DNA of 64,000 nucleotides, taken from NCBI GenBank assembly GCA_037178855.1, contig JASJZC010000007.1, positions 7,068,001-7,132,000 of the forward strand, written 5' to 3'. Source of the DNA: Oscheius sp. JU75. Taxonomy: Eukaryota > Nematoda > Chromadorea > Rhabditida > Rhabditidae. Numbering within the stretch: the first letter of the stretch is position 1; the number at the start of each line of letters is the position of its first letter. The translations under genes were made by a program, and so were the position numbers. Under the pieces are notes generated by a model. It had not been told where the DNA came from. It saw only the letters and a list, made by a program, of their open reading frames with translations, and did no database searches. Shown here in pieces: positions 1-11,997 of this stretch.

Positions 1-2341
1 GGTCAATTGTTGATTTGCTAACGAGCTCCTAGTCCTCCTTTACTCATCTCTTTCCCATATTTTTGCATACGAATGCGCCGAATATCGATTCCAATCAAAA
101 GATCATGCTGCGTGGCGAATGACTCTCCAACACCAGCCCCCAGCACAAGCGTATCTGCTCTGCCCCTAGTCTCAGTAAGAGCTCAAACGCATCTCTCTGT
201 CGGTCCTTCACCGTTCCATCTAACTGGTCAACGGCGATTACTACCCCTCTCTGGTGACGTACCGGAACTGGATTCATCTCCTGCTTACAAGCACCAAGTC
301 GGTTTTCTAAGCGCCAGCTTTCCCCTCGAGCTCTAAAGCCATCTGCTCAAACATAAGAAGACTGTGACCCAATGTAATCCAGAGACTAATTGTTATTTAA
401 CCGTGCCCTTTAGAGCTGCCAATAACCATTAGCATACAGAGCGCTCATCCCAACCAGTCTTCTGTTCCTTCTTCTCTCTGAACGGCAGTCCTTTCACTGG
501 AGTATCCACTCCACATACGGTTTGTCGGATGTATGATCGGCAGAACGCGCTCGCGACCGTCCCTCGCACTCTCAATTCCCGCCATTTCAAAAAATTTTCG
601 CAAATGTTTCGATTCGGCGGCTTTTTTCACATCATAATTCGACATGGTTCTGAACTTGTGGGCCCCGTCTAGTATGAGTTATTGCCGCGGTCAATTATAA
701 GACGGGCAAGGTCGACTGCGCGAAATCCTTAGTATTTGTGCCTCTTGAGTCTCCGCTGCACCTCCTCCCAACATCAAACTCTTATTGGTTTGATCATTTG
801 AAAGATTACTCAAGAGCCAGTCTCGATGCGTACTTGTGCTCTGTGCCAAACCACAAATTTTGACTTTCGAAATGCGAACATTAGCATGAAAAACAAGCAG
901 ATCATTGTCTGGCTCGCGTGACACGCAAATAAGTTCCCAGAATTTCGAGAGATAACAAAAACACATGAATGGGTAAGTGGTAAATAGTACCGCGTGTTCC
1001 AAGGTCAATTCAATCCTCTTGGTGTCATCTTCCGAGTCTAGTTACTCGCTCTTTTGCTTTTCTCGCACTCGTCCTGTTTTGAGAGCTATATTTGGACAAG
1101 AATCGGAGCTACTGCCGCTGTCGACACCTGAATACACTCGCGACGCCGCTGCTCACTTTTCAGTTGAAGGCTTTCCAATTATCTCAGGTATGCATTGCGT
1201 AGCGTATCTGTATAGCAATCTTCCTCGCCTACCCGTTTTTGGCATGCACGTCACTAATGGCCACGCTAAGTTTGTCTCTACGAATATCTGCTTCAAATTT
1301 GGCGCCAGGTGGTCATCTGTCGTCGTCTAAATGACCAGACCCGCGGGGTCGCTCTATATCTATCTTTCTCACATTCCTGGCCATTTCAATAATCCTCTTC
1401 ACCGGAAGATAAAGATGCAGCTCGTCCTTCAAATTAGAAACTCTACACCTTTTGTTGATTCTATGTGTGTCGCGCGTGCTTGTGCGAAACACACTATCTT
1501 CCTCTCATTCAAAAGCGCGAAAACTAGTACTCATGTCATACATGTTTGCCTGTGTAGTCTGTTCTCTTTGCCGAAAAGCTCCAAATACACGAAGTTCATA
1601 GTTCCCAAAGCACAAGCTCACCCCCACAGAGTCTGTTAGTCGCTTGTTTGCTGAGCTGATCGCAGACTCTGTCTACAGCAGTTCTGTAGTTGTACATTCT
1701 TGTTCTGTCGCCCGTTCCTCCATCTCTTTTTCTCATTTTGAAAAGGGACAATAGCTGAATCATTTGTAATATTTTGCTGAAAACGACAACAATCGAACAT
1801 AAAAACGCCTATCGCTCTCCCACGATTCTCAGATGTGTGGGCACTTTTACGACTTTTGTAAACGATGACTTGTGAAATTTGTTGCAAAACCTTGAAAAGT
1901 CTCAAGTACCGTGTCTTGGTCCAACTATTAATAGACATCCGACATAAACAACGACATCTTATCGTCTTGGTGGGGAGTGGAGGTAACCGCAGCAGCATTC
2001 GTAGCACTCAAAGAAAGGATAGCCACCAGCTAGTCTGCGGCTGTTGTTTGTTCTTTCTTCGACTTTTTTCTGCCCTGCACCAGGTCGTATTATGTTTCCA
2101 GGTTCTTATTTATCAATTCCTCCTTCCAACCTATCCTCTCCCTAATCTCCTCCCTAAAGCTGTTGTGCTTTAAAATCACACCACGCGGTGCTGTGGACAC
2201 GCAAGTGTATTATCATTTTTCAACCACGTGATCTCTTTCGGGAAGCGGGCTGATACTAGCCGCTTGTCGAGTTTCTTGTTCTCTCTCTCTATCTCTTAAC
2301 TACTCGTCTAAACCGCTTCTTTTCAACAGCAGCCCCTATAC
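1..2341. other. Left-edge region with no convincing complete gene
   Basis: Several open frames exist on both strands, but none shows a recognisable domain or a consistent chain of exons. A minus-strand frame at about 95-340 reads without stops and could be part of an exon or an old relic. The one better-supported candidate, at 519-645 on the minus strand, is listed separately. Confidence 0.5.
519..645 (-). CDS. Possible first exon of an unknown minus-strand gene
   Basis: An ATG at 645 lies four bases after a good acceptor (gttcag), the arrangement of trans-spliced nematode genes. The frame encodes 42 residues beginning MSNYDVKKAAESKH, then meets a strong donor (gtatgt) at 518. If the donor is not used, the frame stays open to 445 and gives a 66-residue protein. 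If it is used with the acceptor (gttcag) about 42 bp on, roughly 23 more residues follow before a stop. The remaining exons may be beyond the left edge. I do not recognise the family. Only the start context and the splice-like exon end support it. Confidence 0.3.
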
Positions 2342-2457
2342 ATGTCCGTAGCAACCGCTCGACAAATCACCATCGCTCGACGATCTTCGATTGACGATTT
2401 AGAAGCGCCTGGTTGCTGTCCGGCCAAAATTTTGATCTCGAGTATCATCGGTCTTGC
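2342..2457 (+). CDS. Candidate alternative first exon of the MOB2-like gene
   Basis: A 116-base exon opens with ATG shortly after an acceptor (ttcaacag) and codes for 38 residues starting MSVATARQITIARRSS and ending in a hydrophobic stretch (AKILISSIIGL). It ends at a consensus donor (gtgagt) after two bases of a codon. That is the phase needed to join the second exon of the MOB2-like gene at 5308, and no other exon with coding character lies between. I infer an upstream promoter and alternative first exon, as known for the fly Mob2 gene. It could instead belong to an unrelated small gene. Confidence 0.45.
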
Positions 2458-5090
2458 GTGAGTTTTTCCATTTTTTCTGTGTCAGACTACAATGATGACG
2501 TGTGATTATTGGGGAATGGATTTTGTGATTAGAGCAACTGGCTCTTCGATTTTTGCGCTTTTGGTCCCAAATAGTCTCCGACTGAATAGAGTTCCGCTGG
2601 ACGGAATTACAAACGGCTTATTCTGTTTTCAAGAAGACAATAGGCGTACACGTACTTGTAGGCAATTCTCGCGGCCATCTTTCGCTTTCTACCGGACCCC
2701 ATTTGCGAGGTCGAACTGTTACTAGTCAAAAAGTTCTATACAGTTCGTCAGACTCAAACTTTAATGCGATTGTTCGTTGGTCCTTTGGTGAAATTCTCTT
2801 GAAACACTTGCAAAGTTTCCTACTGCCAGAAGAGACCAAACTGCCGGCTTTTTAATTCTTCCGTGTTCTGCTGGTTGGGAAAGTGATCGGCTCATAATTT
2901 ATCTTAAAGTGCTTGAGACTTTGGGCAACATCACAATTGAGAACATGCTATAACAGGGCGGCTATTCAAACTGGGGAACAGATCGCAGCCCACAGAGCGT
3001 ATCGCGATGTGCAATAAAATTCATCCGCACAAATATTGCCGCGGCTGGTGCCTTTGATTTCACTTCCATGGCCCCTTTTTACCTTTTCGATTTCCCGCAC
3101 ACCGCACTAACACTCTTTCTGAATAATCTGTTGTTCGAGAGGCCGGGCGGTTTTCTACACTCGCACTCCTCGCCGCTATCTAGGGAACAAAACATTCCTA
3201 AAGTGATTAACAACACACACGCCCATCAATTTCTGTTTTGGTAACTTCTTTTTTGTGTTGTGGTCATCAAAAACTACATTTCCATTTCCATAAAAAAAAC
3301 GTGGGCGTGGCTTTGTTTAGATTGACTCACATCCCACACCATCCAAATCCGCTTTATGTTTCTCGTTCGGGACGTAATCGTTCGAAATCACAGCTTTCCG
3401 AACTTCCCAGTCGTATTTTGAGGTTTTGCCCATCATAACTAACACCAGGTGGTGTGATCTTGCTGATTGAGCTCATTCCCCACCTGTTTACGCTAAAAAC
3501 TATTGACTGCTGCTGATACAAAAAAAACTAGGTTAAATTTGAAAGAATCAGGTGTGCGGGAGTCCACCCGCACAGTATTGTTTGCCTGTAAGACCTGCGC
3601 CGAAGACAAAGGCTGACCCAGCCTTCGACATTGACACCTGGGGACACCTGGCCACAGCGGAACTTATGCTGGTGACAGTCGGTCCCTGAGTCACTGTTTG
3701 TTGAAGCTTCGCGTATTCCTCCCATTTGCATTTGATCGTCACCCCCTCTCCCAGTTTGCGAAAAGATCGAGAGGATCTGCTCTGGCTGCAGAAGACCACC
3801 CCACGTTCGCACGCGGTTCTCAGACTTTGTCATCACCATGAATGGGCTACAGTTCCGAGTAAAGGAGAAAAAGTCTCAGATACTCACATAACAATGCATG
3901 GGAGAGAATCCTTTCCCTCCTTTGTCTGCATGCCGCCGATTTTCCCATCAGCGATCACTCAAATGGACTTCGCAATCCCGCGCAGACCCCTCAGGATCAT
4001 TCCACAATGACTGTGCTAGATCGTAAAGTTGTGTGTCTTGTTTTCGAAGAACCTCTTCCCGCCAATCGTGTGTCAGCACGCCAAACTCCATTCTTTTTCC
4101 TTGACTTGGTAGTCTTTTGTGTTCTCAAACATTTTTCGTTTGTGGGAATTCGGCTCCGGCCGTCAGCCACCTTTTTCCTCGCTGTATAAGCGATTGCATT
4201 TCAGCTTTGCTATATTTAGCAAGTGTTTATCAATTGACGGCTTCTTTCCCTCCCTCTCTATCTTTTCCGGCCGGCATCCTACCAGAATGCTTGAGTGTTC
4301 AAAACATGGGTTATTTTGAAGCTTTAATGATGGTAATTATTACTTCAGCTGCCTTGGTTTTCCATTTCCGACAGACGCGTATATGTTTTGTCTAAAGTCC
4401 GACAAACAACTATTTCATGTTTGTGTGCTAAAGTAGGTGGTAGTAGAACAGGATTTGCGATTTCGATCTCAGAATTGATGGCACTGGCCACATGAGGTAT
4501 TGCCTATTGTTTTCTTTACAATGATATTTTTTCGCTCAATTACCACCCAACAGCACATTCGAAACGACTTTTCGTGTGTTCTGGGTTGTCATCCGTCTTT
4601 TCGCACTCATTAATGTTTCCGCCCGGTGTCGGAATTGCTGTTCCTAGGGACAACGACGGGAGACGCGCGTTCCACTTCATATTCTCCCACAGGACCGTTG
4701 TCTCAGAACTTCCTCCACCTCGATTCCACCTTCCGCAAAACTGGCAATACGCTGTCAGCCCTCTGAGCAAATAAACGTGCCTCGTTTTGCCGTTGCCACT
4801 CTCGTTCTGCAAGATGTTCACTTAAATTTTGAAGCTTATGCCACCACAAAGCAATGACGAGGCTTTTTACGCACATGCCTTCGTGAGTCGCGCTCCTTAT
4901 CAGCCGGGTGTTTGGGGAGCTAGTGAAATGATCCGACCTACTAGAGCTCTCTTCACAAACATACTTACTTCTTTTCAATGTCAGACTCTTTCTTCGCATT
5001 CTCATGTTCTTTGTTGCACTCACACATACTCGATTGTCTTCTGCTCACTGATCAGACTGATTTGCAATCCTAGGAGTGCCTAACAGCATT
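2458..5090. other. Intron-like or intergenic stretch upstream of the MOB2-like gene
   Basis: No recognisable coding segment. Frames are open on both strands at about 3530-4010, which may be chance or a decayed sequence. If the exon at 2342 belongs to the MOB2-like gene, most of this stretch is its first intron. Confidence 0.5.
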
Positions 5091-6376
5091 ATGACAGCCG
5101 ATGTAATTGTTCCCGAGCGAACTCACGGCCGTTTCGACTCTATTCGAGCAGCTCTGACCGAATGGAAGCAGCTTTTCGACGGTTGCGGTTTTATTAAGAG
5201 AAAAGAGCGAAGGTGGGAGATAATTACAGCGCACGTGGGGGCACTTTTTGCGTATAGTAAAAACGGCTTCGCAACTGGAAGTATTTAATTATGCCTTTCT
5301 ATTTCAGTCGGAAACGTAAAGACGACAAGGGAGCTAAGCCGAAGAGAGCTGTTGCCAGTGCATCCATCGTCCCTCGAACTGTTCGGAAGTCCCAGTCTTC
5401 TGAACTTTGCGTTTGTGACTCCATTGATGACCCTGTAAGAGCGTTTCCAAGTTTTTTCAAGTATGAATATTTTCGATGATCGAAAAGTTCACCCAACTCC
5501 CAGCTGGAATCGATCGGAGGGAATGGCTCGCTGCTCACAGTAAGTGTTTATTAGCTAAACCGCAAACTATGACTGTACGAGCCGTTAGGTCTTTTTATCA
5601 ATCATTTATGGTCTGATAAGAGTTTCGCAACTAATCTTTGTTTTCAGCTCTCTCCCTCTTTGACCATGTGAACTCACTGTGCGGTAGCTTGAGTGAAATT
5701 TGCTCTCCGGCGACATGTCAATCAATGAGCTTCCCGGGAACAAGGTAAACTTTCGTCCTTGCGATTTTGAAATTACTTGATTTTCAGCAAAGCACAGTTT
5801 GTTGACGAGAAAGGCAAACGACACTCATATCCGGCACAACAGTACATTCATGCTGTTCTCTCGTTTGTTGAAACGGAGAGCCGGAATGAAAATATATTTC
5901 CCACCAAATATGGTACGCCATTACCGTTGTTCATTAATGAGTCACGGTTCAGGCAATCAATTCTCTAACGAGTTTGAAGTACATATTCGGAGGGTTCTTC
6001 GGCTCCTGTGGCACTGTCTAGGACACATCTACCTGAAACACTGGGATCACATGAGTAAGCTTTTTGCACGAGTTTTGTTCACTATCTGACTTCAGGTACA
6101 TTGGAACTCCGACCACAGGCTGGCATGGTCCTTGCCCACCTTGCTTGTCTCTCCAGACTCTTTAACATCCTTGATGCGAAAGATCAGGCCATGGTGGATG
6201 AAACACTGGCAATTGTCCGACCGCCGCTGTTCGCTGTCCAGGCTCCGTCTGAAGAGAAAGAAGAGGCTCCACAGCCTGTGCGTTATTCACGGGTACCTTC
6301 GAGTAAAAGTGGAAGCTGGGGTGGCCATCCGACTCCTGCAGTCTTGTCCTGTAAGCCCTACGCACAAACCTGCTAG
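5091..6376 (+). CDS. MOB2: MOB2-like kinase activator (Mob1/phocein family)
   Basis: Seven exons: 5091-5212, 5308-5434, 5488-5539, 5648-5744, 5788-5912, 5953-6054 and 6096-6376; phases match at every junction. Mob proteins are adaptors that bind and activate NDR/LATS-type AGC kinases, and MOB2 pairs with NDR kinases in cell shape and neurite control. The Mob fold is clear: the REWLA block, the zinc ligands C-x4-C (ICSPATC) and H-x4-H (HIYLKH), and the MOB2-typical FPTKYG. The C-terminal helix around FNILDAKDQAMVDE is closer to MOB2 than MOB1. The N-terminal 80 residues are basic and unlike vertebrate MOB2. The ATG at 5091 follows an acceptor (atcctag) and is taken as start; an alternative first exon may lie at 2342. 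The fifth intron is only 40 bp. Confidence 0.85.
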
Positions 6377-6618
6377 AGACTATTTGTATCAAAGAATGCT
6401 CCCCCAACTTTACCATCATCAATTACACGAGTACTTGTATAGTAATAGTCCTATACTCTTCCAATTCAGTTCTGAGTTGTGATTGTTTTCAACTTTAAAT
6501 CTAAGCCAGAATTCTCCCTGGTCGTCTCGATCCCCATATTGGTCTGGTAATCCCGGCGAGTTACATTTCAAATAATGTACATAGTTTTAATTGCTAGTAA
6601 ATCACTGTGGTTATAGTT

Positions 6619-8449
6619 TCAGAATGAATTTATATTAAATTCGGTGCTGATGTTGAAGAGACGATCGATGGCGAAGAAGCTGACGTCAACTGTCGTTTTC
6701 TGTCCTGACGCCATTTCTGCAAGTGCACGTCCAATGCCAGGGGCAACCTTAAATCATGATGTGCTTTTCATCTCCTTATTCGTTCACCTTAAATCCGGAT
6801 CCACTTCCACAAGCTCCGAGGAGAATGTTCTTCGAGCCTGGCAGTTTGTCAATGACGTAGTGATGGTCTTCCGAGATCTAAATGTGAAGCGTATAGGCCA
6901 AGGTCAAGAGCGGTAATTACAGTGTACTTGCATTTATCGACAACTTGCACGTTGTTATCAATCACAGGAAGGTAGTCCGCAAGGTACCGACTGGGGATGT
7001 CGATGTACTCCTTAAAATGTTCTTTTTTTTCTAAAAAAAAAAAAACTACTTGAACATTCCCGGGATTGTGAGGAGCACCATGGTCGAGAATCTCTCCATG
7101 GTGGGAACAGAACTTGATTAGATGAGGGTACTCAACAGCTGGTAGACCAAAAACATCCGGATGGTTTCCGATTGCTGACGAGATGAACACCGGAAACGAC
7201 CCAATTTCGAGCAGCTGTTCATCCTCGGGTCTCTTTACTTTGAAATAGGTGACATGAATTGACTGCGGCTGTAATGGAAAACTCCCGCTCAATGTTCGGG
7301 CACAATTATACCTGAACTTTAATTCCGATGTTGGGGAACAGTTTGACGACCCAGGATCCAACTGTCACAATCAACTTGTCAGCTGTATATGTTTCTTTGC
7401 CGGTCACCACGTGCGCTGGACTTCCGTCCTCCAATTTCTCTACTTCTTCTTCGAAATGGACGGTACCGCCGAGTTTTTTGAACTCGTCCTGAAATTGTTT
7501 TCTTGACCATAAGACGATAAACACTGTACTTGAAATGCGTTCAACCACTTGTCCGCGAAAAGCACACCACCCATGGGATCAATCAATGCAGAAACTTCAT
7601 CAGTGTAGGAGAACTGGGGGAAGCGGGAACTAATCTGAAGTATTAGATATTTTTAAAACTAGAGGTATCATGCCTGACTTCCAGGAAGAACCTCGTGGTC
7701 CGCGCCGAACTCCGTAAGAATCTTGTTCATGCTGCTCACTTTTTCGGGTGTTGCTACCCAGAGCAGGCTTGTTTTCCTGAAAAAACATCAGTATGATAAT
7801 TTCTTGCTTCTCTTTGATTTTTGAGCAAGGCTGTAAACAAATTTGACTCACTTCCAAAGATCTTCTCCTCTCTTCTTCTCCAACTCAGCAATCTGTTTGT
7901 ACGCATCATCTACCAAGGGAACATAAGCTGCTTGCGTATGAGCATAACGCGTAACTCTGGATTTTCCATGGGAACTACCATTCGTGTGTCCTCGAGCAAA
8001 CTGAAAATATTTGTTCCACTCCTAATTACACGCCTCCGGTAGCTCTTTTCGACTGATTTTTTTGCCCTTTCTCGTTTTCTATCCAATGGAAAAAGGCATT
8101 CGTTACTACGACAGATTTACTTTTACCGATTCAAAAAAATATTTCCTACAGCATGATCAAGATTTCGTCGGCTTGAATTTAACCTGGGTGTCTCAGAGGA
8201 TCAATCTGTGTGTGTGAATCTCTTACGTTAAAACTAAAATCTAGCTATCCCTGAAAGTAAGCTGCCTCCACGTCTTGTGATCATTTGGCAAGGAACAAAC
8301 TGCTCATTCGATTAAGGAATGACAAACATCAATTCATAGTTTACCTGTTCAAGAAGCAGCGTCTTCTTCCCCAACTTCTGTGAATGATACGCGGCACACG
8401 AACCAAAGATACCTGCTCCGACGACAATTACATCATAGTGAGTGGACAT
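6619..8449 (-). CDS. Sarcosine/pipecolate oxidase-like FAD enzyme (PIPOX/MSOX family)
   Basis: Nine exons on the minus strand: 8345-8449, 7852-8000, 7674-7776, 7530-7634, 7312-7488, 7050-7268, 6921-7010, 6788-6877 and 6619-6747. They give 388 residues, the normal family length. Enzymes of this type oxidise N-methyl or cyclic amino acids (sarcosine, pipecolate) with O2 to yield an imine and H2O2. The N-terminus is a Rossmann FAD site ([11 protein letters not shown]), followed by the GSSHGKSR block and RFPQF. A cysteine near residue 313 in DKCKYT aligns with the cysteine that holds FAD covalently in this family. The usual GHGFK near the C-terminus reads GSGFK. The third intron has a GC donor (CAG then gcatga). 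The protein ends in NSF, so no classical peroxisomal SKL-type signal is seen. It is tail-to-tail with the MOB2-like gene. Confidence 0.88.
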
Positions 8450-9141
8450 TGCAAGGCTGTAAGAAATCAAAGGATGGTGAGTTCAACGCGCTGGTTGTTT
8501 AAAATTCCCTGTGTCACACCAGGAACAAAAGAGATCACGTGAAGACTGAAAGCTAAAAGATAAAGGCACATATTAAGACGACCGATTCACTGAAGTAGCA
8601 TTATCTTATCAAAACAAGCCAGCAGTAGCGTCTAAAATCACTACGGAAGGCATATCAAAAGACTCGTGGCAGTGGTCAAGAAAGAAGCGATTGTCAAAAA
8701 AGGTTTCACTTCCCGTGCAATCAATAGAGCAATCAGTTTTACTTACAAAGACTTTTCCCACGGAAACTATACCTCTGTTGGTACCCAAAGATGGAACGTT
8801 GAAGAGAGAGACGTAGTAGCTGCATTTGAATGTGCTCAGTGCGAAACGGTCAAAAGATCAGCCATTGGTTTCAGTGACAAACCTCGCTTTCTCTGCTTTC
8901 GCTTGTGAGGCCAAGCCGAGCTGTTTACAAGCGATGTGCCTGAGATTGCGCAATCGCGCGTAAAGTGAGTCAGCGTTCGGAGCCAGGGTCCGATGTTGAT
9001 GACTATATTTAACGACATGTTGATAGGCATCACAAGATGTCCAACATTTCGAGGCAACGATCAAAAAAGGATCCAAGCTAAAGATGTTGGAAGCTTATGC
9101 TGGCGTTGCTCAAATGGCGTCTCTTGTGTAGGGACTGTCTA
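8450..9141. other. Non-coding spacer
   Basis: Probable promoter side of the oxidase gene, ending at the TA target site of the transposon. I see no gene or clear repeat in it. Confidence 0.5.
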
Positions 9142-10237
9142 CAGGGTGGCCCATAATTACGTTGACAAGGCGCGCTCGCGCGGAAATGCAGTTTTTTCGA
9201 CTTCTGTGTTTCTAATCTTTTTTACTTTTGTTTGATAATGTTTTTTACTATATTTCCAATTGTTTTTTGCGTTATAGGTCCTAACTTTCAGAATGACGAA
9301 GCCGTCGCCGACGCGGAAGACCTGCTTCTGCTTCAATCAAAACAGCTATCAAGAACATGCGCGAACGTCTTCGTCGCAACCCGGCGCGCCCTATCCGCAA
9401 GTTGTCAAAGGAGATGTCCATTTCTCGAACTTCGTTGCAACGAATTGTCAAGGATCGTCTAGCGATGAAAGCGTACAAGCAGACTAGAAGCCAATTTCTT
9501 TCTGTTGCTGCAAAAATCAAGAGAATAGTCTGTGCCAAGGAGTTGCTTATTTCACCATCGAACATGCTCTGAACAAGCAAAATGATAGAGTCTACGCAAT
9601 TTCTCAGCCAAATGTGACCGTACAGCGAACTGGTTTTCCGAAAAGTGTGATGGTCTTTGCCGGAATCACCTCAGATGGAAAAAAGCCTCTCATCTTCGTT
9701 CCACAGGGAATCAAAGTCAATGGAAACAATTATCTCGATATGCTGAGGACTCAACGTTTGCCCTGGGCCAAGAAACACTTCAAGAAAAGGTCCTTCCAAC
9801 AAGATGGGGCGCTCGCCCACAAGCACAACGCCGTCCAGTACTGGTGTCAGCAGAGCTTCCCGGACTTCGTCACTTTAAATCAATGGCCACCGTCATCCCT
9901 TGACCTCAATCCTATGAACTACTCAATCTGGAGCGTTCCAAGTCTCTCTCGAGTCCAAGGCATGCTCCAAACCCCATCTGGACATCGATTCGCTGAAGAA
10001 ATCCCTGAAAAAGGCCTGGAGTGAGCTCGATGATGCCTACCTGCGTGCCACCGTCGACGCCTTCCCCAAACGTCTCAAGGCCTGTGTCGATGCTAACGGC
10101 GATATCTTTGAACTTTAACGTACAATTATGTTCAGTTTTTTATTAAGAATAAAACTTTTATGGTCGTTTTTCTTGTTCTGTTCTATTTTTGTTTTCACGG
10201 AACTTTTACCTTGTCAACGTAAGTATGGGCCACCCTG
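9142..10237 (+). mobile_element. maT-like (DD37D) Tc1/mariner element, decayed
   Basis: The element is 1,096 bp and is bounded by TA dinucleotides at 9140-9141 and 10238-10239, the expected target duplication. Its ends are inverted repeats: CAGGGTGGCCCATAATTACG at the left matches the complement of the right end with one mismatch over about 29 bases (to 9170 and from 10209). Inside is a broken transposase on the plus strand followed by a polyadenylation-like AATAAA near 10147. The spacing between the second and third catalytic positions is 37 residues, which is the maT clade pattern. Since the transposase is dead, this copy is non-autonomous at best. Confidence 0.88.
9293..10118 (+). pseudogene. 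Broken maT-type transposase
   Basis: The reading frame is spread over several frames. An N-terminal helix-turn-helix region is seen at about 9357-9550 (RRNPARPIRKLSKEMSIS). At about 9548 a deletion with a frame change joins it to the FTIEHAL block, and the segment that normally carries the first catalytic aspartate is missing. The middle block at 9614-9930 has the second aspartate in FQQDGALAH. The third catalytic position, normally D in NPMDY, reads N (NPMNY). A further frameshift near 9935 separates the C-terminal block (KKAWSELDDAYLRA, ending at 10118). Loss of two of three catalytic acids plus frameshifts makes it inactive. Confidence 0.85.
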
Positions 10238-10739
10238 TATGTTCTTCCGATTGCGCGTATCTCGTACTTCTTTAATCTAGGTGAACCTGCTCAGAAAAAG
10301 ATACAGAAGTTCAGTATAGCTACGCTCAAACCTGAATAGACTAATTCATCTCTCTCATGACTTGTCTCTCATTTTTTCTCTATCATCTGCACGTTGCACT
10401 GACACCAGAGAATGACTTTATCATGTTTTCTACTACCAATGCAGTACGCAACTGATCAAATTGGGCTATTCTGAGCCTCGAGTGGATACAGACGTAATCA
10501 GTCATGTCTCCAGACGTGTTCCCATTTGAATAGTCCTGAAACACCCACAAATTTATGACTTCCCTGTTTCTTCAAGAAACCTAATTGGTCTAGTCTCCGT
10601 CCGTATAACTTATTTCCATCCACAGAGGTATTACCTTGTTGCGGAGATAATACCTGCCACCATTTCTTGAAAGTCTTTTCCGCGGGCGTAATTGGCGCTT
10701 TCTGCTCTCTCAACTTGTAGGTTTTTTGCGTTTTCAGCA
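10238..10739. other. Spacer upstream of the 7TM receptor gene
   Basis: No gene is supported here. A minus-strand open frame at 10498-10740 overlaps the splice acceptor of the next gene, has no recognisable motif, and is considered chance. Confidence 0.5.
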
Positions 10740-11997
10740 ATGAACGATACGGAGATACGCTTCACAAAAACTCCTACCTTCACGATTGACATGGTAAGTT
10801 ACTCTTTTTTCATGTCACTTTTAAGGTCTCAGTTAGCCTCTATGTTGTCGAAGGATTTTTCATAATGCTTATAAACGCGGCTCTTTTTTTAAGAATTATT
10901 TCTATACCTCAAATTAGGTGTCAAAAAGAGTACGAACAGTCTATTTCCTTGCAAATGTGTTTATAGATTTGCTATAATGGCAGCCTGTGTACTATTTGAC
11001 AGCATTTTTGGTGCTACATACTTCACCAGCGGAGTCTGGAGGACTTTTGTATTCTTTAATTTTGACTGTTTGTTAGCTTTGATCACATTCTAAGGAACGT
11101 TTACAGTTATCCCCGCCATGACACGCTGGCAATGTTTCAACACACCTCAAGTAATACTGTTTACCATTATAACACCGGCAGCAGGTATCCAATGCCAAAG
11201 ATTGGAAGAGCAAAAGATTTCAGGGTACTTGTTAATATTAACGGCTCTAGATCGGCTCTTCTGTGTTTTCCTACCCATTCGATATATCAAAACCCCTGTT
11301 TACTTCTGCTACGCGGTTATGATTTTGCCTTATATTTTCGATATTCCAACATTTGTCTTATCGTGGAATGGTTCCGCTCAGGATGCGAAGAACTACTCAG
11401 TATAACTTTATACACGAAAATAAGTTAACTGATTCAGGTCAACATGCTCTGTTTGATGCCTTCGGGAGTGCCATTACAGTTGTATACGGATATGAGAATG
11501 ATCCGAATTGTTTGCTGTTTACTAGTAGTCATAATGTACATTCCTGTGGGTGTCAGAATGTATATGGTAACCGGTTTTTCTGAATCTGTGAAAGTAGTGT
11601 TCAGATTTTACACCGGCACAAGATTCAAACTGGAATGAGTTCTCATACACAAAAGAAACTACTGAAATTGACTGCTACACTCATTCTCTTAACGGTTAAT
11701 ACCTTGATTTTCTTTACTGTCCCGGACCTCATAACTTATTACAACCCCACAGTACCTACCTTTGTGTTTTATGTCATGAATTTGAACAAAGTAAGTGGTA
11801 AAAAGAACAAGGGGACATGGTCCATTCAGGGTGTCATCAATCTGATCGCTATCTTTGCTACTCAGAAGCCAATGCGTAGACTGGTATACAAATCCTCCTC
11901 CAAAGTTGGTATCTCTACCGTACAGGTTAAAACTCTGACTACCTTCATATCCCGAAAAGCTTCCAAAAGTGTCAATCATACGATCATAATCCAATAA
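10740..11997 (+). CDS. Nematode-type seven-transmembrane GPCR (putative chemoreceptor)
   Basis: Eight exons: 10740-10793, 10826-10917, 10967-11067, 11107-11184, 11224-11399, 11438-11566, 11605-11790 and 11830-11997, giving 327 residues with all phases consistent. The ATG follows a ttttcag acceptor by two bases. Seven hydrophobic segments can be placed: SLYVVEGFFIMLINAALFL, the IMAACVLFDSIFGATYF region, VILFTIITPAAGYLLILTAL followed by DRLFCVFLPIRY (a DRY-like motif at the end of helix 3), YFCYAVMILPYIFDIPTFVL, IRIVCCLLVVIMYIPVGV, TATLILLTVNTLIFF, and a seventh ending in KPMRRLVY. Short loops and a basic tail fit the large nematode chemoreceptor families; I cannot place it in one (srsx-like is possible). 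An AATAAA lies at 12005-12010 just after the stop. The third intron (39 bp) is the least certain junction. Confidence 0.7.

Noticed and set aside
3528-4010. Open frames on both strands, one containing GAGLTGKQYCAGGL
   Set aside because: Several frames are open at once, with no splice chain or known domain, so coding is not supported.
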